Below, one piece after another: positions 1-8,684 of a stretch of DNA of 64,000 nt; the stretch's first letter is position 1; every line of letters starts with the position of its first letter. The position numbers and the translations under genes are program-made. The notes beneath the pieces were generated by a model that saw only the letters and a list, made by a program, of their open reading frames with translations, had not been told where the DNA came from and did not search any database. The stretch covers positions 1 through 64,000 of the forward strand of contig JAEZGY010000010.1 of assembly GCA_023416695.1 (NCBI GenBank), written 5' to 3'. This DNA comes from Bacillota bacterium (lineage in GTDB: Bacteria > Bacillota > Clostridia > Lachnospirales > Lachnospiraceae).

Positions 1-87
1 CGTACATCTCGCTTCGCCTCGATGCACGGGTCGCGGGCGCGCTCGGATTCTTGCCGAGCAAGCTCGCATAAGAATCCTCACTTTGCC
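1..87 (-). repeat. Structured RNA repeat after a T-box, copy 1
   Basis: Directly after the T-box terminator the minus strand reads GGCAAAGTGAGGA, a variable hairpin, then TCCGAGCGCGCCC (core 35-87). The hairpin pairs GGATTCTT (45-52) with AAGAATCC (70-77) and CGAGC with GCTCG inside. A second hairpin follows at 1-28 (CGTACATC with GATGCACG). The same 13-nt flanks with a different but equally paired stem occur at 52392-52443, also directly after a T-box. The paired differences suggest selection on RNA structure. Function unknown; an intergenic repeat family or a leader RNA module are both possible. Confidence 0.7.
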
Positions 88-94
88 ATCGCGC

Positions 95-340
95 AAAAAA
101 AGGTACCACCTTCCCGCCTCTAAGGACGAAAACCGTGGTACCACCTTAATTCATGATATAACTATCACCTTTATAAGCCGATAACGTGGCTAAAGCGTTA
201 CTTCCTACTTAGTTTCAGAAATACTGTTTAAGAGCTACCTTCAACAAATGTTCCTTTAGACACCCTTGCAGCCTATGAGGTATCCTCTCTGAAAAGACTT
301 TTTGCTTACTCTTCTCCATCTTTACATTTTCCTTTTATTC
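95..340 (-). promoter_or_regulatory. T-box riboswitch leader, gene off the left edge
   Basis: On the minus strand the T-box sequence AAGGTGGTACCACGG lies at 133-147. The antiterminator would pair its AAGG with CCTT of the downstream CGTCCTT. The competing terminator pairs GGTACCAC (135-142) with GTGGTACC (102-109) and is followed by seven U (95-101). Upstream sequence can form a stem I with an AGAGAG-type internal loop. T-box leaders sense uncharged tRNA and control aminoacyl-tRNA synthetase or amino acid genes. The regulated gene lies before position 1, and I could not fix the specifier codon by hand, so the amino acid is unknown. Confidence 0.85.
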
Positions 341-346
341 ATTATT

Positions 347-375
347 ATACTATTGAATGATTGCAAATCTGTCAA
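347..375 (-). promoter_or_regulatory. Promoter of the left-edge T-box transcript
   Basis: Read on the minus strand there is a TTGACA -35 box (370-375), a 17-nt spacer and a TAGTAT -10 box (347-352). An overlapping TATAAT lies at 344-349. Transcription would start near 340, just before stem I of the T-box leader. The match is close to the sigma-A consensus; no start site is known. Confidence 0.6.
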
Positions 376-395
376 GCCCTTATGTAAAGAAAAAA

Positions 396-1580
396 TTAGA
401 TTTCTATGTGATATTTTACTAATACTTCAATAATCTCTTCTCTTGCCTCAGGCCTGCTTTTTAAAACCTCTTTAATATTTTCAATACTTTCATTTCTCGT
501 AGTAGTATTATAATCCATGCGTTCTCGAAGTTTCTGTCTTCGTACGTTCAAGCGATGGCGTATTTCCACTAACTCTTTACTATCTAGTAACGCAATAGCT
601 TGATGTGTCCAAACTTCACAATCTCTTATTTGATACTGTTTTAAGTCTTTAATAAGCTTCTCACTATAGTAATTAAGAAGCTCAGTATTCTTTTTGAACT
701 TCTTATCTTCTTCCTTCTGCTTCATATATTCTTCCCAAAAATAAGTCAACTGAGAAGAGCTATTGATACCAAACTTTTCATAAACGTAATCCAGCGCACA
801 TCTATTATTAATATACTTAATCTTTACTCGATTCAAAAGACCAATGGCTTTTCCAATTTTTCGTTCTGTTTTTGCCATACCTCCTCGTATATTGGTTATT
901 TCCAACCCCAAGGCCACTGTACATACAGTAGAAATTAAAACAGTAACAATAAGTGGTATTTCATAGGCTTTATCTACTCCAATCATCAAGTATATAATAA
1001 GACATAGTAGAAGGGTAATAAGAGCTACTGCGAAAATACCTAGATGCTTTAAATTATTCTTTCTTTTATACAGATTCTCCATATGGTAAAGTAAACTGCT
1101 TTTTTCTCCCTCTAGCTTAGCAAGATCACTATTTAAAGCTGTCTGATATGCCTCCATATGATTGATTTTCCTTATCTCATCTGGAATTGAATCCTCATAG
1201 GTTTCTAGCATAAGGAGTTGTTTTTGAGTCAACTTTTCAGAATGATTTTGATATCTTTGCCTCTCTCTTGTGAGGGTAATAATCATTCTTGCAGAATCGT
1301 CAACCGCCTTTCTAGCTTCCTCTGGAAGGGAATCAATGACCTGTATATCTGATAAATAAGAGGTTACTACCTGGTATTCCTTTGAAAACTCCTCTAGCTG
1401 TTTGGTAGTTTCAATAATCTGTTGACAGTTCTGTGTCACATAAGCTTTACGTTCTCCTGCACTCGCCCCGTTATAATTAAATTTTTCTAACGGTGTTCTA
1501 ATAAGCTGCTCAACTTCTTGGGGAGTAGCCACAGCATCGGTTTTTTTCTTTGTTTTTCTCATTCGGTTCCATAATCCCAT
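396..1580 (-). CDS. Coiled-coil protein with two membrane helices, unknown function
   Basis: A 394-residue protein that I cannot assign to a family. A long charged, probably coiled-coil N-terminal part (about residues 20-175) is followed by two hydrophobic helices (about 178-200 and 206-228) forming a membrane hairpin, then a second helical charged part to the C-terminus. Both soluble parts would lie on the same side of the membrane, most likely the cytoplasm because there is no signal peptide. GGAGG precedes the ATG. It is the last gene of a four-gene minus-strand operon, 27 nt after its neighbour. A role as membrane anchor or scaffold for the operon products is inference. Confidence 0.7.
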   Translation of the reverse strand: MGLWNRMRKTKKKTDAVATPQEVEQLIRTPLEKFNYNGASAGERKAYVTQNCQQIIETTKQLEEFSKEYQVVTSYLSDIQVIDSLPEEARKAVDDSARMIITLTRERQRYQNHSEKLTQKQLLMLETYEDSIPDEIRKINHMEAYQTALNSDLAKLEGEKSSLLYHMENLYKRKNNLKHLGIFAVALITLLLCLIIYLMIGVDKAYEIPLIVTVLISTVCTVALGLEITNIRGGMAKTERKIGKAIGLLNRVKIKYINNRCALDYVYEKFGINSSSQLTYFWEEYMKQKEEDKKFKKNTELLNYYSEKLIKDLKQYQIRDCEVWTHQAIALLDSKELVEIRHRLNVRRQKLRERMDYNTTTRNESIENIKEVLKSRPEAREEIIEVLVKYHIEI

Positions 1581-1607
1581 TGGTAGCCTCCATATTATAT
1601 TCGGATA

Positions 1608-2447
1608 TTAATTTTCCACCTGTCTCCGATATATTCTTTTCCACTCACCCAAAGTCTTCTCTATCCAGTCATAATATTCATTGACCTTGCCAGCACGCTT
1701 TAATGAAACTAGTTTGTCTATTTGCTGGTATTTTTCATCTTTTTCAGCCAGTTGCCTAGAGTTCTTAATTTCTTCTGCAATAATTTCATCATAATTCTCA
1801 GGAAGCCCGTAATTTATTTGCTCCTCTGTAAATAAGTCGATTTCCCCCGCCAAAAAAAGTGATAGCATATACTGATGCAAGGTGTCTGGATTCTGATTTA
1901 GGTTATAAGCCTCCCTAAAGCACAAAGCTCCTTCTAAGTAAGACGTTATATGGACATGGGTAATACCCATATTATGAAGGATATTCCCATACTCCTCCTT
2001 AGAAAATAGCCGGATATCCTTATCATTAAGTATCGACTGATATTCTATTACTGCATGACTATATAACTGATACTTTAAGAAATAATCTCCACGCATTTTT
2101 CTACGCTTTATTAGAGGTAGATTCATAATCTGATTTAACACAACGACTAAATCCTTTATTTCTTTCTCGCTATAATAGTCATTACTACATAAAATAGTTA
2201 CTATAATATCTTTTAGGTTATTCCTATTATGTTTTAATTTGGTCAACTTTTCTGCCAACTCTTCCATCTGTAGCTCATTTTTAACCCATTGAATAAGACT
2301 CTCACTTAAGAAATCCTCTTCTATTTCATAAACATGGGTATAAAGATAAAAACTCATTTCCTCAACGCTGTATACAGGGGTATTGGACATAACAAAGACA
2401 TAAGGTTCATTGGCTAATTTTCCTGTACATAATATAATTTTTCCCAT
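1608..2447 (-). CDS. Helical (TPR-like) protein, unknown function
   Basis: A 279-residue soluble protein without signal peptide or membrane helix. The middle part (about residues 120-200) looks helical-repeat or TPR-like, with a segment on the pattern of a tetratricopeptide pair (YSHAVIEYQSIL and GALCFREAYNLN). I place the start at the ATG at 2447 (MGKIIL) because AAGGAGG sits 7 nt before it; an ATG 21 nt further upstream lacks such a site. It lies 10 nt after the Hsp70-like gene and 27 nt before the coiled-coil membrane gene, so it is probably co-transcribed with both. Function not recognised. Confidence 0.7.
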   Translation of the reverse strand: MGKIILCTGKLANEPYVFVMSNTPVYSVEEMSFYLYTHVYEIEEDFLSESLIQWVKNELQMEELAEKLTKLKHNRNNLKDIIVTILCSNDYYSEKEIKDLVVVLNQIMNLPLIKRRKMRGDYFLKYQLYSHAVIEYQSILNDKDIRLFSKEEYGNILHNMGITHVHITSYLEGALCFREAYNLNQNPDTLHQYMLSLFLAGEIDLFTEEQINYGLPENYDEIIAEEIKNSRQLAEKDEKYQQIDKLVSLKRAGKVNEYYDWIEKTLGEWKRIYRRQVEN

Positions 2448-2457
2448 ATGAACCTCC

Positions 2458-3720
2458 TTAACATACAATTATTTTTTCCCAAATACGGTTTGAGGATGGA
2501 TACATAGCTCCAAACCCTTTATCCTTTATGGTTACAATTAATTCTTTCTCTTTATTGGAGGATAGACGTATCTCTAACCTAGTACCTCTTTCCATTCGAA
2601 GCTCAGATTCTAACCCCTCTAAGGTAAGGATTCTAGTTTGGGTAGTCTTCTTTATAGCATCTCTTAGCACAAAGGTCAGTTCTTTCTCCTCATCTAGTAT
2701 TACATTGAATCGTTGTTTTACCTCATACCATGGGGTAGCAGTCTCCACCAAAGTGACAGTTTTCATCTCGCCACCAGTGTATAAGGACATACTAACAGAA
2801 TACGGTAGAGATTCACTGCTTAGAAAAGCAAATTCACCAAATCGTTCTCCCTGGCTTTCCTCCTTAGCCGCATAACACGCCCCATAACAATAGAGGTTTT
2901 GTCCGATAAAGAGACGATGACCAATACAAAGTTGCTGCAACAGTGGCTTTATCCAGTTTGCTTCAAACCCCTCTCCTGTAAGATAAATAGTTGAGATAAT
3001 TTGTTTATGAAATACACTAGTTGTTATATTATCAAACATATAGGATAGGGATTCAGGTTTTTCCTTTATCATGGAATAGGTCATGGTATCGGAGAAGTCT
3101 TTCTTTTCTAACCCTACAAGCATTGGTCGGCTTCGTCGATCAATTCCAATTTGATAGTAAGTAAGCCCATCTTTATCATATTCGAACAGGGCCACATCAT
3201 TCATCCATAACTCTTTTTTCTGACTAAGAGCAAAATATAGGTAGCTTTGTTCATGGCTCTGGATATGAACTCTATCCTTTTTTAGTCCCATGGTTTCTAG
3301 CGCAATATATAATTCTTTCATAAGCTCTGGTTCAGCCTTCTTTAAAGTGATTACCAATCTATGAATTGAGTCATTTGGGTAATCTTTTTTAAGAAGGAGA
3401 AGAACTTTACGTAAAAATCGCTCATAAATCTGTGCTCTACTAAACTGTATGCCGTAGATTTCTATACTAGCCTGGGAGTACTTAAGGAAGTTCTTTAAGA
3501 GATGCCCCTTTCTCTCATACCCACATTGTAGCGCTTCCTTTCCATACAACCATTCTTTCGTATCTTCTCGGACGGCCAACACAGTAGGGATTCTATACTC
3601 TTGCTCTTCTGCATTAATAAAGAAGGTTTCTGCTTCATATTTACTATGGTTATATAAGCTAAGCTGGGTATAGTCGTTACATAGGTCCATTCCGACTACA
3701 AGCTTTCTTTCCTCAGACAT
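2458..3720 (-). CDS. Degenerate Hsp70/actin-fold protein
   Basis: A 420-residue protein laid out like the ATPase part of DnaK. The N-terminus VVGMDLCNDYTQLSLY resembles the phosphate-1 loop of Hsp70 (GIDLGTT-NS), and YRIPTVLAV with WLYGKEA matches the early DnaK segment. Later TGEGFEANWI and YCYGACYAA correspond to the adenosine and connect regions. The phosphate-2 signature DLGGGT is replaced by FEYDKDG, so ATP hydrolysis is doubtful. A beta-rich C-terminal part (about 300-420) could be a reduced substrate domain. AAAGGAGG precedes the ATG. It sits 14 nt after the giant upstream gene in the same operon. From memory, families of this kind are catalogued as DUF5716 next to DUF5717 in Clostridia; I could not verify this. 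Confidence 0.65.
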   Translation of the reverse strand: MSEERKLVVGMDLCNDYTQLSLYNHSKYEAETFFINAEEQEYRIPTVLAVREDTKEWLYGKEALQCGYERKGHLLKNFLKYSQASIEIYGIQFSRAQIYERFLRKVLLLLKKDYPNDSIHRLVITLKKAEPELMKELYIALETMGLKKDRVHIQSHEQSYLYFALSQKKELWMNDVALFEYDKDGLTYYQIGIDRRSRPMLVGLEKKDFSDTMTYSMIKEKPESLSYMFDNITTSVFHKQIISTIYLTGEGFEANWIKPLLQQLCIGHRLFIGQNLYCYGACYAAKEESQGERFGEFAFLSSESLPYSVSMSLYTGGEMKTVTLVETATPWYEVKQRFNVILDEEKELTFVLRDAIKKTTQTRILTLEGLESELRMERGTRLEIRLSSNKEKELIVTIKDKGFGAMYPSSNRIWEKIIVC

Positions 3721-3734
3721 ATAGAAACCCTCCT

Positions 3735-6700
3735 TTATAATGGTGTAAATAACATCGAAGCAATATGTTCTTCTACAACATATTGTCTCATTAACTCTAA
3801 TAATGTCTTTTCATCTTGAATCTCTTTAGACTGGTACATCAAATTAATCTGACCATATCGATTATCTGCTTTCTCAATCCCAGGATCTAGAGAAACCCGT
3901 ATACTTTCGGTTATACTTTGTCCATCCTGATTCTCCTCCACAATATAGTACTGAAGAGTCTCATTTACAAATAGTATAAAATCCATGACATAGATTCCCT
4001 CATACACGTTAGTCATGGTTTCTTCAATATAAACACTTTCCCTATTGGTTTCATCAAGTACACAGTAAAAGATTTTCACCTTATTTTTTGGATTAGTGTT
4101 GTATTGCACATAATACTTGTCATAAATACTATGAGGGATTTCAAGACGATCACGAAAATCTTTAAAAAACGGAAGAATTACTCCCTCTTTTATAAACTGA
4201 TGTAGCTTTATGTCTGCAAAGTTAAGTGTTTCTTCGTCTAGCTGTCCTTGGGTGGAATAGTACTTTAACAATGCTAGCTGACAAGAGCGACTTTGGTAAG
4301 CTTTGCTTTCTGCTCGCATAATGTCAAATAACTTGGACTCCGTAACCCGATCCTTTACTAAATAATGATACGCACAGTAATTAAGATACGCCTGCATAAG
4401 CTGCTTGTTTTTTGGATGTCTATAGTAGGAAATAAACACTTCAAAGGAACGAAGCAAAAGACTTTCCCCAAATAACATCTGTCCAAGAAGTCTCTCCTCA
4501 ATCTCGGCGGTTTCAAGATTCATTTGACAGGCACTTTTCCACAAATTAAAGAGACACTCCGTAGATTGTTGAAAATAATTAGCAAGGTACTGTAAGATGA
4601 TTTTGTTCGCTTTATTCTTCTCATAGATAAAGTAACATAGGCTCAGTAGCTTTGCAGGATTAGTACGATCGTCTCTCTCAAGTAATATAGTAGCAAGCTT
4701 AACCAAACGCTTCACCGCAATTTGCTCATATCCATAGCATAGAATAGCCTCATATGCCTCTTTAATCAGATCCCGCATAATCATGTATTCTATGACTTTA
4801 CATCGTTCTACCCCATTGACAATGGATAAATCCAAGGTACGAAGATATTCCTCAAGCTTTTCCATATTTCCCATACCATAATAATATTCAATCATTTCTA
4901 CATAGGCATAGCTTTTATAGGACAAACTAACCTCCTCAGACTCAAGCAACCGATTTTGAATAAAGAATCCCTCTTTCTCCTTCTTTTCTGTGCTAGTTAA
5001 TGTCTGATTCATGTGAAGTAATAGCTTGATATCCTGCTTGTTCTTTTGATAGCAAGCCTTAATAAGTCTTGTATTATGAAACAATGGATTCAACGTATAG
5101 GAGGTGGAGGCCACATAGCGATTTCCTTTTTCATCATATAAATAGATACAAGCCTGGTCCGTCACTATGGTAACTTGGGCTTTACCATTTTCAAATAACA
5201 CCTCTTGCTCATGATTTAACTCCTTGTGAGCAATGATTACACCACACATTTTCGGATTTGCACAGGTAATTTCATATTGAAACACAACAGAAGGAAGAAG
5301 TCTACAAACATTCTCATCCATATTGCTATCTGTTAGCATTTCCTCATAAAGAATGGATAAATTGTGATTTATCAGTTTTCTTTCCAACATCCTCTTACTA
5401 AAGGTCTCCATTTGCTTACAATAGGTGTTGTAAATAGACGGTATGCTTTCCTTATTCTTAATAATATAGGAATAAAGAAACGCTTTTTTAGCCTCTGTTA
5501 AGTTATTATTATAGATGAAATACAGAAGAACAGAATGATTCATCTTAATTTCCATGGCTTCATCCATGGCATAGATGTAATATTCATATAGTTCTGTAAT
5601 CTTCAATTGTTTTTCGACACCAAGCTTATACCACCTAAAATACTTAAAGTCTGTCTTTTGCCCACTGATTAGCATACGACATATCGTTTGAAGACACTCA
5701 TTGGTAGGATACTGTTCATACAATACGCAAAGATCTTCATACAACTTTTTATCAAAGCCTTTTGTTCTAGAGCACATAAAGACATACTGCTCTGCTAAAT
5801 CACTTTTAAAGCAACCATGATGTATTCCCCAATGTACAATAGATAGTTCTAATTCGTCAGCCTTCATGAGTAACTCAGGCTCTTGGTTATAGCACATACA
5901 GGCTTCAAAATAAAGCACAGGGCTTTTCACACCAGCATTAAACTGTTCTCTTAAAGCAGCTAACTTAAGAGTTGTATCCTCATCATACTTTTTATCTAAA
6001 TATAAGAGATACCATAAAAGCTTCCAATCCTTTGATTCCTTATGATAATATTCCTCAATAGTTTCAATGGCTTGATTGATATCCTCTGGTCTTTTGGTGT
6101 ATAAAGCATTCAGATATAGATAGGCTAAATAGTATCCAACTGATTCATCCAATAATTCCTTTTCATGGCCGACGAAAGCATCCATTAATTTAGCAAGCTT
6201 CTCATTTTTACCAGACACCATATAGTAATGGGCCGTCCATAACTGTTCTGTGGTAGAAGGAGCAATGGCTGTAAGATTGGTTAGTATCGCTTCTAGGCTG
6301 TCCTCATACTCCACTTTTGACAGATTATTAAGTCGAAAGTCCATATATTTTTTTACCAGTAATGCTCCATACTTGGCCTTTTTATGACGATTACGACGCT
6401 CTAAGTCAGCTTCCAAACTCTTGGAAGCACGATTCACTTCTATTGTAATCTCTATGGTCTGATATACCGAAGAAACATAGATATGCCCAATATTAGTACC
6501 CCTCTTCAAAAGAGTAGCATCTATCATATATTCTAGGGGATACGTGTCCATAACAAAACTGTCTGTCCAAATATACTTGCGCTCTGGTATAATAAAATCC
6601 ACATCTGACCAGATTCGATATTCCTTATAGCCCCACTGGTCCTTGGTCAGAGTGATTCTATCTCGAAAACTTTTCTCTATTTCCTCATGCTTGATATTGA

Positions 6701-7295
6701 TAGAATTAGCAACTAAATTAATTGCCATCTTTTTGTGAATCGCAATTAAGAACTCCTCAAGAGCTTGACTAGTAGAAGGGCTTTTAATAAGACCATCATA
6801 AAGACTATGATATTTTTCCTGATTTGACAAAATGATTCGTTTAAAATCGGTAGATTTAAAGATATGTACCGCTTGTGACCAATCTGTCTTTGCTAGATTA
6901 GTAAGATGAAACAAATCCTTAACTCTTCCTAAGGAACTTTCAAAATAAGGGGCTTCTATATTTACTTGGTAAGGTAGCGTTATTTCACCAAAATTAGTGA
7001 CAATTGTAATGATTCCAACCTTATCCTTTACTTCCTTTGAAACATTTTCTGCAGAATAGGTAAAGGTAATGATAGCTTCCTCTCCTGTAAATGTAGACTT
7101 TTCAAATGTTAGGTTCTCGTCTGAAGAATAGACTACTCCCTTCATATAGGCATGATCACTATTGCTGACAACAAAAGAACCTTGATAACTCTTGCCTAAT
7201 TCCACACTAAACTCTAGCGTTTCTCTCGACAAGAAAATTCTGGGTACTTCCCACTGATATACTTCTTTTGCTACCTGGCTAATTTTCTCTTTCAT
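3735..7295 (-). CDS. Giant beta-sandwich/helical-repeat protein (DUF5717-like)
   Basis: A 1186-residue protein without signal peptide or membrane helix. Residues 1-115 look like an immunoglobulin-type beta sandwich that starts IFLSRETLEFSVELG; a second beta-rich part lies at about 205-290. Residues 300-1050 are almost entirely helical with TPR-like spacing, and the last 120 residues are again beta-rich. The architecture suggests a scaffold or adaptor. It is the first gene of the four-gene operon ending at 396. I recall that a clostridial family called DUF5717 has this size and a DUF5716 (Hsp70-like) neighbour, but the name is from memory. No enzymatic motif is visible. GGGGG precedes the ATG. 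Confidence 0.65.
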   Translation of the reverse strand: MKEKISQVAKEVYQWEVPRIFLSRETLEFSVELGKSYQGSFVVSNSDHAYMKGVVYSSDENLTFEKSTFTGEEAIITFTYSAENVSKEVKDKVGIITIVTNFGEITLPYQVNIEAPYFESSLGRVKDLFHLTNLAKTDWSQAVHIFKSTDFKRIILSNQEKYHSLYDGLIKSPSTSQALEEFLIAIHKKMAINLVANSINIKHEEIEKSFRDRITLTKDQWGYKEYRIWSDVDFIIPERKYIWTDSFVMDTYPLEYMIDATLLKRGTNIGHIYVSSVYQTIEITIEVNRASKSLEADLERRNRHKKAKYGALLVKKYMDFRLNNLSKVEYEDSLEAILTNLTAIAPSTTEQLWTAHYYMVSGKNEKLAKLMDAFVGHEKELLDESVGYYLAYLYLNALYTKRPEDINQAIETIEEYYHKESKDWKLLWYLLYLDKKYDEDTTLKLAALREQFNAGVKSPVLYFEACMCYNQEPELLMKADELELSIVHWGIHHGCFKSDLAEQYVFMCSRTKGFDKKLYEDLCVLYEQYPTNECLQTICRMLISGQKTDFKYFRWYKLGVEKQLKITELYEYYIYAMDEAMEIKMNHSVLLYFIYNNNLTEAKKAFLYSYIIKNKESIPSIYNTYCKQMETFSKRMLERKLINHNLSILYEEMLTDSNMDENVCRLLPSVVFQYEITCANPKMCGVIIAHKELNHEQEVLFENGKAQVTIVTDQACIYLYDEKGNRYVASTSYTLNPLFHNTRLIKACYQKNKQDIKLLLHMNQTLTSTEKKEKEGFFIQNRLLESEEVSLSYKSYAYVEMIEYYYGMGNMEKLEEYLRTLDLSIVNGVERCKVIEYMIMRDLIKEAYEAILCYGYEQIAVKRLVKLATILLERDDRTNPAKLLSLCYFIYEKNKANKIILQYLANYFQQSTECLFNLWKSACQMNLETAEIEERLLGQMLFGESLLLRSFEVFISYYRHPKNKQLMQAYLNYCAYHYLVKDRVTESKLFDIMRAESKAYQSRSCQLALLKYYSTQGQLDEETLNFADIKLHQFIKEGVILPFFKDFRDRLEIPHSIYDKYYVQYNTNPKNKVKIFYCVLDETNRESVYIEETMTNVYEGIYVMDFILFVNETLQYYIVEENQDGQSITESIRVSLDPGIEKADNRYGQINLMYQSKEIQDEKTLLELMRQYVVEEHIASMLFTPL

Positions 7296-7469
7296 ACAAA
7301 ATATGCCCCCACAAACTCATACTGATTCAATATATAGATATACATAGCTTATTATACCATTCTTATTCGACAACATTCAATAGGACAAACTATTGATTTT
7401 TAACAAAAAATCTGCCATTATAGAACGTAAGATTCATAATACTTGATGAACTACAAGGAAGGGATAAAA

Positions 7470-8573
7470 ATGATAAAACATTCTGATCATTTTCATGGCA
7501 GTGATTTAGAAAAAATCGAAAAAATTTATGGAATTAAGCAGGAGAACATTACCTCCTTTAGTGCTAATGTTAATCCTCTTGGTATCTCCTTTCTACTTAA
7601 AGAAACTCTATCTAGTAAGATAGAGGCAATCACCTCCTACCCAGACAGAGAATACACTTCCCTTAGGCAGTGCATCGCTAACTATGTAGCTATTGATTAT
7701 AATAATATTATAGTTGGTAATGGGTCTACTGAGCTTATATCCTTGTTTATTCAGATTAGGAAGCCGAAAAAAGCATTAATGATAGGACCAACCTATTCTG
7801 AATATGAACGAGAGGTATCCCTTGGTGGAGGACGTACCCATTATTACCGACTAAAGGAGGAGGATAACTTCACACTAGATATTGAAGACTTAAACAAGTC
7901 TCTTAATCAAGATGTGGATCTTCTCGTCATCTGTAACCCAAATAACCCCACCTCCTCTGTTATTACCAGAAAAGAAATGCGTAAAATTCTAGATACGTGT
8001 AAGCAAAAAGGTATCTATGTAATGGTTGATGAAACCTATGTTGAATTTGATACTAATATGGAGGAGCTGACCTCTATCCCACTAACGGAATATTATAATA
8101 ACGTCATTATTTTAAGAGGAACATCCAAGTTCTTTGCTGCTCCTGGACTTCGCCTTGGCTATGCAGTCTGCGGCAATAAAGATCTGATAACAGAAATCGT
8201 ACAACGACAAAACCCATGGACCATAAGCACCCTTGCTGCTATTGCAGGTGAAATCATGTTTACGGATCAAAAGTACATGATTCAAACGAAAGAATTAATT
8301 AATCGGGAGCGAGAGAGAATTCTCTCAAAGCTTAACACCTGCCCCTTTATTAAGGTTTTTCCTGCTCATGCAAATTTTGTACTAATAAAAATACTACGAG
8401 ATGATGTTACTTCAGAAGATCTTTTTAGTGCTACCATACAAAAAGGACTGATGATTCGAGACTGCTCTAACTTCCCATTTTTAGATAACCATTATGTGCG
8501 ATTCTGTTTCATGTCTCCTGAAAAGAATGATGAGTTGGTAGATACTTTATTATTTATATTAAATAAGCAATAG
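7470..8573 (+). CDS. PLP-dependent aminotransferase, CobD/HisC type
   Basis: A 367-residue fold-type I aminotransferase. It begins in the style of threonine-phosphate decarboxylase CobD (HGSDLEKIEKIYGI, then FSANVNPLG) and has CNPNNPTS, the VDETYVEF segment and the PLP-lysine motif RGTSKFFAAPGLRLGY. CobD makes aminopropanol phosphate for cobamides; HisC makes histidinol phosphate. No cobalamin or histidine gene is nearby, so the substrate is open. I take the ATG at 7470 because AAGGAAGGG lies 6 nt upstream; a TTG (7443) and an ATG (7446) further up lack a site. It is transcribed away from the DUF5717-like operon and is followed by a palindromic element. Confidence 0.75.
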   Translation: MIKHSDHFHGSDLEKIEKIYGIKQENITSFSANVNPLGISFLLKETLSSKIEAITSYPDREYTSLRQCIANYVAIDYNNIIVGNGSTELISLFIQIRKPKKALMIGPTYSEYEREVSLGGGRTHYYRLKEEDNFTLDIEDLNKSLNQDVDLLVICNPNNPTSSVITRKEMRKILDTCKQKGIYVMVDETYVEFDTNMEELTSIPLTEYYNNVIILRGTSKFFAAPGLRLGYAVCGNKDLITEIVQRQNPWTISTLAAIAGEIMFTDQKYMIQTKELINRERERILSKLNTCPFIKVFPAHANFVLIKILRDDVTSEDLFSATIQKGLMIRDCSNFPFLDNHYVRFCFMSPEKNDELVDTLLFILNKQ

Positions 8574-8585
8574 ATACAAATTATA

Positions 8586-8670
8586 AAGGGCTGATGTATA
8601 ATGAACTCACCTCCCAATCGTTAGAACTAAAATCTAACTTTTGGTGGCCGGTTCTTGTACATCAGCCCTT
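8586..8670. repeat. 85-bp near-perfect palindrome, terminator or IS-derived
   Basis: The arms AAGGGCTGATGTA (8586-8598) and TACATCAGCCCTT (8658-8670) are perfect complements, and pairing continues inward through GAAC/GTTC, CACC/GGTG, CCAA/TTGG and GTTAGA/TCTAAC. It lies between two convergent genes and would end transcription from both sides. The inner CCAAAAGTTAGA resembles, from memory, the terminal repeats of IS3-family elements, so it may be a palindromic miniature element or a joined pair of IS ends. No transposase is present. Confidence 0.7.
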
Positions 8671-8684
8671 ATTATATCCTTTTA

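Noticed and set aside
2528..2875. Open frame on the plus strand opposite the Hsp70-like gene
   Set aside because: It is antisense to a gene with good ribosome site and operon context; no start site or protein-like composition of its own.
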